Positions 7,863-16,953 are shown, counted from the stretch's first letter. The stretch is DNA of 64,000 nt from Xanthobacter autotrophicus (GCF_043194295.1 NZ_JBAFVK010000004.1); one strand, 5' to 3'. Notes: generated from the letters alone by a model not told the origin. A program made the numbers and translations.

Positions 7863-9266
7863 ATGTCCGATGTCAAAATGTGGGGCAAGGAAGAGTTTTG
7901 GGGTCTCGGCTTCGAGTGGGACCCCCAATGGCTGCTCACGCCGGCGCAGAAGGAGCTGCAGAAGAAGCTCATTGCCCTGTGCGAGACCACGTTGCGCGCC
8001 AATGCCGTGGAAAGCGACGCCAACTACGTCTACCCCCGCAAGAATTTCGAAGCCCTCGCCTCCCTCGGCCTGCTGTCGCTGAACGTTCCGAAGGATCTGG
8101 GCGGACTGGGCGAGAATCACCTCTGCGCCGCCATGGTGGTGGAGACCATCGCACGCTACGGCTGCCCCTCCACCGCCATGTGCTACACCATGCATCTGGG
8201 CGCCACGGCGGCCGCGCTGCTGCGCCACCACGACAACCCCATCCTCACCGACATCCTCAAGCGGCTGGATAAGGACGTGCTGATCGGCACCCTGTCCTAT
8301 TCCGACCCCGAGACTGGCTCCCACTTCTGGTATCCCATCTCCTCCAAGGCGGAAGCCTTCGGCGACGGTTGGAAGGTGACCAAGAAGGCGTCCTGGACCA
8401 CCTCCGGCGGCTTTGCCGACTGGTACATCGTGCAGACCACCAGCCCCGGCTTTGCCGGCGACTATTCGGACCTGTCCTGCTTCCTCGTCACCAAGGACGA
8501 GGTGAAGGCCAACCCCTCCGAATGGGATGGCCTGGGCCTGCGCGGCAATCAGTCCGGCCCCATCGTGGTGGAGAACGCCATCCTGCCGAAGGACGCTCTG
8601 GTCGGCCCCATCGGCGACGGCGCCAAGTCCAACGACGAGGTGGTGGACCCGTTCTTCCTCACCTGCTCGTCGGCCTGCTGGAACGGCATTTCGCTGGCGG
8701 TCATCGACATCGCAAAGCGCCATACCACCCGCAAGACCCACAATGACGTGGGCATGCGCGTCGCCGACTACCCCACCATCCAGGACTATGTGGGCGAAGC
8801 GATCATGGACACCAACGCCTGCCGGGCGCTGGACTTCCAGATGGCGCAGGCGCTCGACAGCGTGACCAACAATTGCGACTGGTCCATCCACGCAGACGTG
8901 GACGCCCTGCCCCGTTCTGCCCTGCTGCACTGGCTGTGGCAGGTGAAGTTCGAGGCGGCCAAGAACGTCGCCCATGTGGTGGACAAGATGCTCCACGCCA
9001 CCGGCGGCACCGGCTTCCGCCCTGCGCTCCAGATCGAGCGCTACCTGCGCGACGGCAAGGCCGGCTGGGTGATGGGCCCCACCAACGAGGTGCTGCGCCA
9101 ATTCGTGGGCAAGGCTTCGCTGCTCGGCTTCGGCTCGCTGGACTACTGGAACAAGTCCATCAACGAGCGGGTGCTCAACAACGAGATCAAGAAGATGGAC
9201 GACGCCGAGAAGCGGGCCCTGGCCGAAAAGCTCCTCGCCGAGCTCCAGCCCGCCAAGGTGGCGTGA
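7863..9266 (+). CDS. Acyl-CoA-dehydrogenase-fold flavoprotein, probable FMNH2/FADH2-dependent monooxygenase
   Basis: This 467-residue protein is in the acyl-CoA dehydrogenase superfamily: an N-terminal helical domain with GGLGENHLCAAMVVETIARYG, a middle beta domain (GTLSYSDPETGSHFW, KKASWTTSG) and a C-terminal helical domain (LHATGGTGFRPALQIERYLRDG). In medium-chain dehydrogenases the catalytic base is the Glu of YEGT just after this segment. Here the aligned residues read VMGPT, with Met404, so classical dehydrogenation is unlikely. The next gene encodes a flavin reductase, as for two-component monooxygenases of this fold (DszC/HsaA-like). Sitting ahead of tdm, it may oxidise trimethylamine or a related amine (inference). 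GGAG precedes the ATG at 7863. Confidence 0.7.
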   Translation: MSDVKMWGKEEFWGLGFEWDPQWLLTPAQKELQKKLIALCETTLRANAVESDANYVYPRKNFEALASLGLLSLNVPKDLGGLGENHLCAAMVVETIARYGCPSTAMCYTMHLGATAAALLRHHDNPILTDILKRLDKDVLIGTLSYSDPETGSHFWYPISSKAEAFGDGWKVTKKASWTTSGGFADWYIVQTTSPGFAGDYSDLSCFLVTKDEVKANPSEWDGLGLRGNQSGPIVVENAILPKDALVGPIGDGAKSNDEVVDPFFLTCSSACWNGISLAVIDIAKRHTTRKTHNDVGMRVADYPTIQDYVGEAIMDTNACRALDFQMAQALDSVTNNCDWSIHADVDALPRSALLHWLWQVKFEAAKNVAHVVDKMLHATGGTGFRPALQIERYLRDGKAGWVMGPTNEVLRQFVGKASLLGFGSLDYWNKSINERVLNNEIKKMDDAEKRALAEKLLAELQPAKVA

Positions 9267-9285
9267 CAGAGGTGGCCTGAAAAAA

Positions 9286-9317
9286 GCGGGAGGGCGGCGC
9301 ATGCATGCTCCTCCCGC
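9286..9317 (-). terminator. Intercistronic hairpin with minus-strand T-run
   Basis: Arms GCGGGAGG and CCTCCCGC flank a loop holding GCATGC. Read on the minus strand it is followed by six T, a Rho-independent layout against antisense transcription. On the plus strand it lacks a T-run and may instead shape or protect the mRNA between the flavoprotein and reductase genes. Confidence 0.45.
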
Positions 9318-9374
9318 ACCCGTCCTGCGGCTTTGCGCCGTCCCTCCGAGCGCCCGCCATCAAGAGGGATTATC

Positions 9375-9923
9375 ATGGATGCAGTGACCCATTTCAGAGA
9401 GTTCCGTTCGATGACTGCCATTGATCTCGACGCCCGTCTCGATCCGCGTGAATTGCGCAACGCCCTCGGACGCTTCGCCACCGGCATCGCGGTGGTGATG
9501 GCGAAGGATTCCGAAGGGCCCATGGGCGTCACGGTGAATTCCTTTTCCGCCGTGTCGCTGGATCCGCCGCTGATCCTGTTCTGCATGGCCCGCTCGCTCC
9601 ATTCCCTGGAGCGGCTGGAGAAGGCAAAGGCCTATTCGGTCAACATCCTGCTGGAGCACCAGAAGGAGATTTCCAACCGCTTCGCCCGCGCCGGCGAGGA
9701 CAAGTTCGCGGACACGCCCTGCGCGGACGGGCGGCTCGGCGAGCCGCGGCTCGAATCCGCCCACGCGGTCTTCGAATGCGTGCCCTACGCCCATTATGAC
9801 GGCGGCGACCATGTGATCTTCGTCGGCCGCGTGGTGCACATGCACACCGACGGCGAAGGCGATCCCCTGCTCTATTATCGCGGCAGCTACCGGCTGCTCG
9901 CGAGCCTCATGCAAGACAGCTGA
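9375..9923 (+). CDS. Flavin reductase-like (FMN-binding) protein, likely partner of the preceding flavoprotein
   Basis: A 182-residue member of the HpaC/flavin reductase domain family. RNALGRFATGIAVVMAKD, GVTVNSFSAVSLDPPLILFCM and a closing YRGSYRLL segment are typical. Such proteins use NAD(P)H to reduce free FMN or FAD for a diffusible flavin-dependent monooxygenase. It lies 108 bases after the dehydrogenase-fold flavoprotein and 13 before tdm, so partnership with the former is inferred. The ATG at 9375 has AAGAGGG upstream; ATG 9411 would shorten it by 12 residues and still keep the domain. Confidence 0.85.
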   Translation: MDAVTHFREFRSMTAIDLDARLDPRELRNALGRFATGIAVVMAKDSEGPMGVTVNSFSAVSLDPPLILFCMARSLHSLERLEKAKAYSVNILLEHQKEISNRFARAGEDKFADTPCADGRLGEPRLESAHAVFECVPYAHYDGGDHVIFVGRVVHMHTDGEGDPLLYYRGSYRLLASLMQDS

Positions 9924-9936
9924 ACCAGAGGGCTGA

Positions 9937-12255
9937 ATGGACGCCTCCCTCCTCCCGCCCGGCCCCTCGCGTGCCGCCGTCGCCGCCCGCCCCCGCGAAT
10001 GCGTGGTGGTGCGCGGCGGCGACGTGGCCGTGGTCACACTCGGTGCCGGCGACGCCATCGCCATCCGCGACATGGAAGGGCTCCAGCCGGCGCTGGTCTT
10101 CGCCATCGATGGCGCGGGGCGGGCGGACGGCAGCGCGCTCGGCCTCGAAGGCCCGGCCGAGGCGCGCCTCGCGGACGTGCTGGATCTGGGGGGAGAGGGG
10201 CGCGCGCAGGTTTTTCACGCGCTGGCGGCGCGGGGGATCGCTCCGGAGGCCGTGAGCGGGCACATGGTGCTTGCCGGCGATCATCCGGCGCAAACTCAGG
10301 TCGCGCTCACCGCGCGGCGCGATGTTCTGGTGGTGGTGGCAGCGCCCGGCGGCCCCATGGCGCCCGACGGGCAGGACGCGCCCACCGACATCGAAATCAC
10401 GCTCACCCGTGCGCCCGGCAACGAGCACCCCCTGCCGGAGCCGCTCGCCGAGCCGAAGCTGGATCTGCGGGTGCCAGCTGCGCAGGCCCGCGCCTTCCGG
10501 GTGAAGGCGGGCGACTATATCCAGATCATCGACGTGGACGGGCGCCAGTGCTCCGACTTCCTCGCCTTCGACGCGGTGGCGCTGGAGACGGGCGCGGAAT
10601 TCGGCCTCGACGCCACCACCACCCGCACCCTCATGGGCGCGGCCTATCCGGGGCCAGGGCTGCATTCGAAATATTATGACGAGCGCCAGATCCCGCTGGT
10701 GGAGGTGATCCGCGACACGGTGGGCCGGCACGATACCTTCGCGCTGGCCTGCTCCGCCAAATATTACGAGGACATGGGCTATCCGGGCCACGCCAATTGC
10801 TCGGACAATTTCAACGCGGTGCTCGCACCCTACGGCATCCGCACGCGCGCCGGCTGGCCGGCCATCAACTTCTTCTACAATACGGCGGTGGACCACACCA
10901 ACGCGCTCACCATGGATGAGCCCTGGTCGCGGCCCGGCGACTATGTGCTGATGAAGGCGCTCACCGACCTCGTCTGCGCCACCTCGTCCTGCGCCGACGA
11001 CATCGACCCGGCCAATGGCTGGGTGCCCACCGACATCCATGTGCGCGTCTATGACGGCGCCGAGAGCTTCTCCAAGGGGACCGCATTCCGCATGAATGCC
11101 GCAGCCGAGCCGCGCCTGACGCGCGAGAGCGCCTTTCATCCGCGCATGGCGCAGATGACCCGCAGCTTCGTGGAATATCGCGGCTTCTGGCTGCCCACCT
11201 GCTTCACCGGCGAGGGACCCATCGCCGAATACTGGGCCTGCCGCGAGACCGCGGCGGTGATGGACCTCTCCCCCCTGCGCAAGTTCGAGGTGACCGGGCC
11301 GGACGCCGAGTTGCTGCTCCAGCGCACAGTGACGCGCGACATGCGCAAGCTGGCGGTGGGACAGGTGGTCTACACGGCGCTGACCTACGACCATGGCGGC
11401 ATGATCGACGACGCCACCATCTTCCGCCTCGCGCCGTCCAACTTCCGGGTGGTGTGCGGGGAAGAATTCACCGGCGCCTGGCTGCGCGATAAGGCGCACG
11501 AATGGGGGCTGAACGCCTTCGTGCGATCCTCCACCGACCAGTTGCACAATATCGCGGTGCAGGGGCCGCTCTCCCGGGAGATCCTCGCCGAGGTGATCTG
11601 GACCGGCCCGACGCAACCCGCCATCGCCGAGCTGAAATGGTTCCGCTTCGCCGTGGCCCGGCTCGGCGGACCCATGGGGCCGGCACTGGTGGTTTCGCGC
11701 ACCGGCTACACCGGGGAACTCGGCTACGAGATCTGGTGCCACCCGAAGGATGCGGGCGCCGTGTTCGACGCCGTGTGGGCGGCCGGTGCGCCGAAAGGCA
11801 TGAAGCCGCTGGGCCTTGCCGCCCTCGACATGCTGCGCATCGAGGCGGGGCTGGTGTTCGCGGGCTATGATTTCTGCGACCAGACCGACCCGTTCGAGGC
11901 CGGCATCGGCTTCGCGGTGGCGGAGAAGGAGGAGGATTTCGTGGGCAAGGCAGCGCTCGCCCGGCGCAAGGCCAATCCGGCCCGCAAGATGGTGGGGCTG
12001 AGGATTGAAGGCAACGACGCGGTCGGCCACGGCGACCCGCTCTACATGGGCCGCGCGCAGGTGGGCGTCGTCACCAGCGCCACGCATTCGCCCATCCTGA
12101 AAAGCCAGATCGCGCTGGCGCGGATCGATGTGGCCCATGCGGCCGTCGGCACGCAGGTGGAAATCGGCAAGCTGGACGGCCTGAAAAAGCGCATCGCGGC
12201 CGAGATCGTGCCCTTCCCGCATTTCGACCCACAGAAAACCCGCGTCCGCGCCTGA
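9937..12255 (+). CDS. tdm: Trimethylamine N-oxide demethylase-like protein (DUF1989 + GcvT folate domain)
   Basis: This 772-residue protein has three parts: an N-terminal segment (about 1-170), a DUF1989-type domain (about 175-380) and a GcvT-type tetrahydrofolate domain (about 395-772). This is the architecture of Tdm, the aldolase that splits TMAO into dimethylamine and formaldehyde and passes the formaldehyde to folate. Candidate metal ligands are Asp207 in GRQCSDF, Cys272, Cys288 in HANCSDNF and Cys352 in SSCADD. They keep the spacing I recall for the Methylocella enzyme's Asp and Cys ligands. The folate part contains MDLSPLRKFEVTGPDAELLLQ and SRTGYTGELGYEIWC. DmmABC, which would use the dimethylamine, lies downstream. 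No tmm is in the window. Confidence 0.85.
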   Translation: MDASLLPPGPSRAAVAARPRECVVVRGGDVAVVTLGAGDAIAIRDMEGLQPALVFAIDGAGRADGSALGLEGPAEARLADVLDLGGEGRAQVFHALAARGIAPEAVSGHMVLAGDHPAQTQVALTARRDVLVVVAAPGGPMAPDGQDAPTDIEITLTRAPGNEHPLPEPLAEPKLDLRVPAAQARAFRVKAGDYIQIIDVDGRQCSDFLAFDAVALETGAEFGLDATTTRTLMGAAYPGPGLHSKYYDERQIPLVEVIRDTVGRHDTFALACSAKYYEDMGYPGHANCSDNFNAVLAPYGIRTRAGWPAINFFYNTAVDHTNALTMDEPWSRPGDYVLMKALTDLVCATSSCADDIDPANGWVPTDIHVRVYDGAESFSKGTAFRMNAAAEPRLTRESAFHPRMAQMTRSFVEYRGFWLPTCFTGEGPIAEYWACRETAAVMDLSPLRKFEVTGPDAELLLQRTVTRDMRKLAVGQVVYTALTYDHGGMIDDATIFRLAPSNFRVVCGEEFTGAWLRDKAHEWGLNAFVRSSTDQLHNIAVQGPLSREILAEVIWTGPTQPAIAELKWFRFAVARLGGPMGPALVVSRTGYTGELGYEIWCHPKDAGAVFDAVWAAGAPKGMKPLGLAALDMLRIEAGLVFAGYDFCDQTDPFEAGIGFAVAEKEEDFVGKAALARRKANPARKMVGLRIEGNDAVGHGDPLYMGRAQVGVVTSATHSPILKSQIALARIDVAHAAVGTQVEIGKLDGLKKRIAAEIVPFPHFDPQKTRVRA

Positions 12256-12272
12256 GCGGAACGGGCCACCGG

Positions 12273-12290
12273 CAGCGCTTTCGAGCGCTG
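12273..12290. terminator. Hairpin with TTCG tetraloop after tdm
   Basis: Arms CAGCGCT and AGCGCTG close a TTCG loop 17 bases after the tdm stop. There is no T-run, so it may attenuate or stabilise the mRNA rather than fully terminate before the permease gene. Confidence 0.4.
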
Positions 12291-12366
12291 GATTCATGTA
12301 TTTGTGGAAAGCACTCCAGACGAATGATCGCCTGGAGCTTCCTGTGTTGGCTCTTCAGGCATGTGA

Positions 12367-12396
12367 TTAACAATTAATCACGTAAATGACTAAAAT
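12367..12396 (+). promoter_or_regulatory. Candidate sigma70-type promoter before the permease/dmm genes
   Basis: TTAACA and TAAAAT are 18 bases apart in a markedly AT-rich 236-base gap, about 95 bases upstream of the permease ATG. A second TTGACA occurs at 12436 without a good -10. The gap suggests that permease-dmmABC can be expressed apart from tdm. Confidence 0.4.
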
Positions 12397-12491
12397 ATCA
12401 TCTCGATCTAACCTTGGGTCAGATCTATATCTTAATTGACAAAAATTTTTCTTCTCTGGAAACTCCCTCGCATAAAAATGAGGGGAACCAC

Positions 12492-14174
12492 ATGAGCATC
12501 GCAGCAACCAACGAGGCCGTTGCCGCCCCAGAGGCCGGCACGCTTCAACGCAAGATCAGCTGGACCGGCGCGTTCTGGATCGCGAGCGGAGTGCCCGCGC
12601 TCGTGCTCTTCTCCATCGGCGCCATCGGCGCCACGGTGGGCGCGCCGGCCTGGTTCGTCTGGATCCTGTCCATCATCTTCGGCTTCATCCAGGCCTTCTC
12701 CTATGCGGAGATCGCCGGCCTGTTCCCGCACAAGTCGGGCGGCGCCTCGGTCTATGGCGCCATCGCATGGGTGCGCTACGGCAAGCTGCTCGCGCCCTTC
12801 TCGGTATGGTGCAACTGGCTGGCCTGGTCGCCGGTGCTGTCCATCGGTTCCGGCCTCGCGGCGGGCTATGTGCTCTCCATCCTGTTCCCGGCGGATGCCG
12901 CCATCAACACCTGGCAGCTGACCCTCGTGGATCTCGGCTGGCTGAAGACCGGCCTCGCCCTGCGCCTCAACGCCACCTTCTTCCTCGGCGCCGCGCTGCT
13001 GCTCGTCGCCTTCGCCATCCAGCATCGCGGCATCAGCCAGACCGCGCGGGTGCAGGTGATCCTCGGTGTGGTGGCGCTGCTGCCGCTGGTGCTCATCGGC
13101 CTCGTGCCTCTGATCACCGGCGACGTGCTGGCAGCCCATCTCGGCCCGTTCGCGCCGCTGGCCAAGGACGAGGCCGGCAAGGTCATCGCCGGGTCATGGG
13201 ACATGGCCGGCATCACCCTGATGGCCGGCGGCCTGTTCATCGCCGCCTGGTCCACCTACGGCTTCGAGACCGCCGTGTGCTACACGCGCGAGTTCAAGGA
13301 CCCGAAGACCGATACCTTCAAGGCCATCCTTTATTCGGGCCTGCTGTGCATCTTCGTCTTCACCATCGTGCCGATCTCGTTCCAGGGCGTGCTCGGCCTC
13401 GGCCAGTTGGTGACGCCGGCGGTAGTGGACGCCTCCGGCACCGTGACGACGCCGGCGGTCTATGACGGCATCCTGTCCGCCGACATCTATTCCGGCATGG
13501 GCGTCGCCAGCGCCATGGCGGACATGATCAAGGGCGGTCCCATCGTCCACCACGTGATCGTCGTGATGCTGATCCTCGCCCTGATGCTCGCCATCATCAC
13601 CTCCATGGCGGGCTCCTCGCGCACTCTCTACCAGGCGTCCGTGGACGGCTGGCTGCCCAAGTACCTCAGCCACGTGAACGAGAACGGCGCGCCCACCAAG
13701 GCCATGTGGACCGACCTCGGCTTCAACCTCATCCTGTTGATGATGTCGGACTACGTGTTCATCCTCGCCATCTCCAACGTCTGCTACATCCTGTTCAACT
13801 TCCTCAACCTCAACGCCGCCTGGATGCACCGCATCGACCGCCCCAACTGGGATCGCCCCTTCAAGGCGCCCACCTGGCTGATCGGCATGGGCACGGTGCT
13901 GGCCTTCGTGAACCTGTTCCTGCTCGGCATGGGTGCGGACATCTGGGGCGCGGGCACGCTGGTGACGGGGCTCGTGGTCTCGGCCGCCATCATCCCGGTC
14001 TTCCTGTTCCGTCATTATGTGACGGACAAAGGCCGGTTCCCGGCGGCGATGATGGAAGACATGCACCTGAAGGCGGAAACGGGTGCCGGCACCCGGGCGG
14101 GCCTCTTGCCCTATTTCGCCCTCGCCCTGGGGGCCGTGGTGGTCATCGTGGCGCGCATGCTTGCGGTCTACTGA
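12492..14174 (+). CDS. APC-family amino acid/amine permease
   Basis: A 560-residue inner-membrane transporter with about twelve hydrophobic helices. The first helices carry a Gly-rich SIGAIGATVGAP segment and the second AEIAGLFPHKSGGASVYGA, typical of the amino acid-polyamine-organocation superfamily, where the unwound helix 1 binds the substrate amino group. The ATG at 12492 has GAGGGGAACCAC upstream; an alternative at 12414 would add 26 polar residues. Its place between tdm and dmmA suggests uptake of a methylated amine or amine oxide (inference). Sequence alone does not fix specificity. Confidence 0.82.
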   Translation: MSIAATNEAVAAPEAGTLQRKISWTGAFWIASGVPALVLFSIGAIGATVGAPAWFVWILSIIFGFIQAFSYAEIAGLFPHKSGGASVYGAIAWVRYGKLLAPFSVWCNWLAWSPVLSIGSGLAAGYVLSILFPADAAINTWQLTLVDLGWLKTGLALRLNATFFLGAALLLVAFAIQHRGISQTARVQVILGVVALLPLVLIGLVPLITGDVLAAHLGPFAPLAKDEAGKVIAGSWDMAGITLMAGGLFIAAWSTYGFETAVCYTREFKDPKTDTFKAILYSGLLCIFVFTIVPISFQGVLGLGQLVTPAVVDASGTVTTPAVYDGILSADIYSGMGVASAMADMIKGGPIVHHVIVVMLILALMLAIITSMAGSSRTLYQASVDGWLPKYLSHVNENGAPTKAMWTDLGFNLILLMMSDYVFILAISNVCYILFNFLNLNAAWMHRIDRPNWDRPFKAPTWLIGMGTVLAFVNLFLLGMGADIWGAGTLVTGLVVSAAIIPVFLFRHYVTDKGRFPAAMMEDMHLKAETGAGTRAGLLPYFALALGAVVVIVARMLAVY

Positions 14175-14185
14175 GCGGAGACAAG

Positions 14186-14773
14186 ATGAGCGATCAAGGC
14201 ATCAAGAGCCGCCCCAGGTACCATCCGATCGCGCCGGACCCGCAGGGGCGGCACCATCTGCTGGTCGTGGACGGACCCGACGTCCCGGTCGAGGCTTTGG
14301 CGGAGGGGGTCACCCCCTCCGCCTTCGAGGTGTGGACGGTGGCGCGCAAGAGCGCCGTACCCGCCAGCCCCGCCATGGACGAGCAAGCCGGCGCGGTGCG
14401 CGTCTTCCGCGCCGTGCCGCACCTGTTCTCGGCGCTTGAGGAGCGGCTGGCCCGCGAGACCATGGGCCTTCGCCTCTACGCCGCAGGGACGGAGCCGTTC
14501 CTGTGGGACGCCTACGGCATCGGCGCGCGCGCCGGCCTCAGCCCGCAGGAAATGGCGTTCGCCCATGTGGGCACACAGGCACGGCGCATCTTCTGCGTCC
14601 ATTGCCGCACGGTGATGGAAGGCGTCACCACCTCCATCACCACCTGCGCGGGCTGCGGGGCGCCGCTGTTCGTGCGCGATCATTTCTCGCGGCGGCTCGC
14701 CGCCTTCATGGCCGTGCAGATCGACGCGGAAGTGCCAGGCGAGGTGCCGCAGGCCGAGGAGCTGTATTCATGA
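14186..14773 (+). CDS. dmmA: Dimethylamine monooxygenase subunit DmmA-like
   Basis: This 195-residue protein has a C-terminal two-CxxC module: Cys137-x2-Cys140 in IFCVHCRT and Cys154-x2-Cys157 in TCAGCGAP, able to hold zinc or iron. The preceding region has RLYAAGTEPFLWDAYGIGA. Length and the Cys module fit DmmA of the DmmABC complex that oxidises dimethylamine to methylamine and formaldehyde. The assignment rests largely on position directly before DmmB- and DmmC-type genes. GGAG precedes the ATG, and its end overlaps dmmB in an ATGA. Confidence 0.78.
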   Translation: MSDQGIKSRPRYHPIAPDPQGRHHLLVVDGPDVPVEALAEGVTPSAFEVWTVARKSAVPASPAMDEQAGAVRVFRAVPHLFSALEERLARETMGLRLYAAGTEPFLWDAYGIGARAGLSPQEMAFAHVGTQARRIFCVHCRTVMEGVTTSITTCAGCGAPLFVRDHFSRRLAAFMAVQIDAEVPGEVPQAEELYS

Positions 14774-15726
14774 CCGCCGGGGCCCCCCTGCAAGTGCGCG
14801 TACGCGACATCGTCGAGCTGGCGCCGAGCCTCAAGCGCTTCTCGTTCGAGCCGGCCCATGGCGGACTGTTCCCCACACCGCCCGCCGGAGGGCATGTGAT
14901 GCTCACCCTGCGCGACGGCGCCCGGGTGATGAAGAACGCCTATTCCCTGGTCTCGCCGCCCATGGAGCGGGCGCGCTACGACATCATCGTGCGCCTCGTC
15001 GCCCAGTCGCGTGGCGGCTCGGACTTCCTCCACCGCAAGGTTGCGCCCGGCGATGTGCTGGAGATGGCGCGCCCGGTGAGCCTGTTCCCGCTGGCCTCGA
15101 GCGCAAAGAAGCACCTGCTCATCGGCGGCGGCATCGGCATCACGCCGCTCCTGTCCTTCCTTCCGGAGATGAAGGCGCGGGGCGCCCGCTTCGAGCTGCA
15201 CCAGCTCGCAACCGGGGAGGAGGTCCCCGTGTTCGAGCGCCTGCTCGCGCCTTACGCCACGGGCGAGGAAATCCGCGTCCATGGCGGCGGCCGTGCCGCC
15301 TTCGACCTCGCCGGCCTGCTGTCGCGTCAGCCTCTGGGCACCCATGTCTATGTCTGCGGCCCGCACGCCCTGATGGATGCGGTGACGGGCACCGCCGCCG
15401 CTTTGGGCTGGCCCAGGGGCAAGATCCACAAGGAGAGCTTCGGCGGCGCCACGGGCGGCCTGCCGTTCCGCGCCGTCCTCAGGCGCTCGGGCATCGAGGT
15501 GGAGGTGGGCGAGACCCAGACCCTGCTGGAAGCCATCGAGGCGGCGGGCGTTGCCGCGCCCTGCCTGTGCCGGGGGGGCGCCTGCGGCGAATGCGTCACC
15601 CCCGTCATCGAAGGTGAGGTGGACCACCGCGACGACTTCCTCTCCGCAGAGGAGAAGGCCGGCGGCAAAGTGGTGATGACCTGCGTCTCCCGCGCGCGCG
15701 GTCCGCGCCTCGTGCTCGATCTGTAG
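14770..15726 (+). CDS. dmmB: Dimethylamine monooxygenase reductase subunit DmmB-like (PDR/VanB type)
   Basis: This 318-residue electron-transfer protein has a flavin-binding barrel with NAYSLVSPP, a nucleotide-binding fold with HLLIGGGIGITPLLSF and YVCGPHALMDAV, and a C-terminal plant-type [2Fe-2S] ferredoxin domain. Its cysteines are Cys267-x4-Cys272-x2-Cys275-x29-Cys305. It should carry electrons from NAD(P)H through flavin and the cluster to the heme subunit DmmC. The start overlaps the dmmA stop by 4 bases, so the two are translationally coupled. Related vanillate and phthalate reductases share the layout; the neighbours decide the name. Confidence 0.87.
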   Translation: MTAGAPLQVRVRDIVELAPSLKRFSFEPAHGGLFPTPPAGGHVMLTLRDGARVMKNAYSLVSPPMERARYDIIVRLVAQSRGGSDFLHRKVAPGDVLEMARPVSLFPLASSAKKHLLIGGGIGITPLLSFLPEMKARGARFELHQLATGEEVPVFERLLAPYATGEEIRVHGGGRAAFDLAGLLSRQPLGTHVYVCGPHALMDAVTGTAAALGWPRGKIHKESFGGATGGLPFRAVLRRSGIEVEVGETQTLLEAIEAAGVAAPCLCRGGACGECVTPVIEGEVDHRDDFLSAEEKAGGKVVMTCVSRARGPRLVLDL

Positions 15727-15745
15727 AATCCCGGAGGGAAACGAC

Positions 15746-16807
15746 ATGACCGTCCAGTTCAAGCCCGCAGAAACCTTCCGCGATACCTTCACCTACCGGA
15801 AGTCGCCGGAGGACATCCTGCGCTTTCCCTTCCCGTTCCCCGAGGACGAATACATGTACTCGGTGAACATCGAGCCCCATGTGCGCGGCGGCCCAACGGC
15901 GGCGTTCCAGGCGGCGTTCGACATCGACGAGCACTACATCGCCGAGTGCCGCGAGCGCGAGCGGGTGCTGAAGGAAGACCCCAAGCGCTGCCAGGTGCTG
16001 CCGCACATGATGGCGGCGGAGTGGGACAGCCTGGAACTCATCATGGAGAGCCTGGCGCAGGACTATCCCGAGCATTTCTCCCTGACCAAGGCCGGCGACC
16101 TGTGGACCTGGGTGAACCGGCCGCTCAACATCCACCAGAGCTTCACCTTCGGCAAGGCCGAGACCCTGCCCTGCGGGCCGTTCGAATACATCACGAGGCA
16201 GGCGCAGGGCGACTTCACCCTCCAGGACCAGCGCGACGACAACCTCTTCGTGGATGGTGGCATGGTGACCACCCAGGCCGACTGGTCGCTGGAATTCGAC
16301 ATCGGCATGAGCTTCCACGAATGGCACGGCCCGGTGCCGCTGGCCCACGAGAAAGGCGTGTTCGACCGGGCGTTGAAATACCTGCTGCGCCTGCAATGCG
16401 GCCAGCCGGTGCGGCGGCTCAACTGGACCATGACCGTCAATCCGCGCCTCGACACCTCGCCGGAGAATTATCCGGTGTGGGGACCCGACAAGGCGAGCGT
16501 CACGCCGGACAACGTCGCCGAAAAAGTGCACCTGCGGGTGGAGCTGCAAACGCTTTATCGCCTGCCGCGCTCCAACGCGATCCTGTTCGGCATCCGCTGC
16601 TACCTCACCAGCGTGGCCGATATCGCCCGAGTGCCGAAATGGCGGCGGCGCCTGCACCGGGTGCTGCGGGACCTTCACCCCGACATCGCCGCCTACAAGG
16701 GCCTGCCCCGCTTCCGCCAGACCGTTTTGGATTACCTCGCGCCCCTGGACGACGGCGAACCGACCTCCAAGGGCATCGCTCCGGACACGGACGTTCTGGC
16801 GGGATGA
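15746..16807 (+). CDS. dmmC: Dimethylamine monooxygenase heme subunit DmmC-like (DUF3445)
   Basis: A 353-residue member of the DUF3445, heme-dependent oxidative N-demethylase family. The N-terminal FPFPFPEDEYMYSVNIEPH, the WVNRPLNIHQSFTFG region and the LRVELQTLYRLPRSNAILFGIRCY stretch are characteristic. It is the likely catalytic subunit of DmmABC, demethylating dimethylamine with O2. GGAGGG lies 7 bases before the ATG, 19 bases after dmmB. The family is known mainly from this pathway, so I am confident of the family and fairly so of the substrate. Confidence 0.87.
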   Translation: MTVQFKPAETFRDTFTYRKSPEDILRFPFPFPEDEYMYSVNIEPHVRGGPTAAFQAAFDIDEHYIAECRERERVLKEDPKRCQVLPHMMAAEWDSLELIMESLAQDYPEHFSLTKAGDLWTWVNRPLNIHQSFTFGKAETLPCGPFEYITRQAQGDFTLQDQRDDNLFVDGGMVTTQADWSLEFDIGMSFHEWHGPVPLAHEKGVFDRALKYLLRLQCGQPVRRLNWTMTVNPRLDTSPENYPVWGPDKASVTPDNVAEKVHLRVELQTLYRLPRSNAILFGIRCYLTSVADIARVPKWRRRLHRVLRDLHPDIAAYKGLPRFRQTVLDYLAPLDDGEPTSKGIAPDTDVLAG

Positions 16808-16953
16808 GAACGGGGGGTCGGCAGGCCTCGGCCCGCCGATCCGTTCCGCAGCCCTCTTCCGATCAGCGCTGAAGCTTTTGCATGGATTGACCTCACGCAA
16901 CGACACCTTAACCGTGCTAGGTAATGTGCCGTGTCTGTGGAGGAAAAGCCAAA

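Noticed and set aside
9907..12297. 796-residue minus-strand ORF antisense to the Tdm-like gene
   Set aside because: It mirrors the codons of a strongly conserved plus-strand protein, has His/Gly/Arg-rich composition, and no family motifs or ribosome-binding site. Long antisense ORFs are common in GC-rich DNA.
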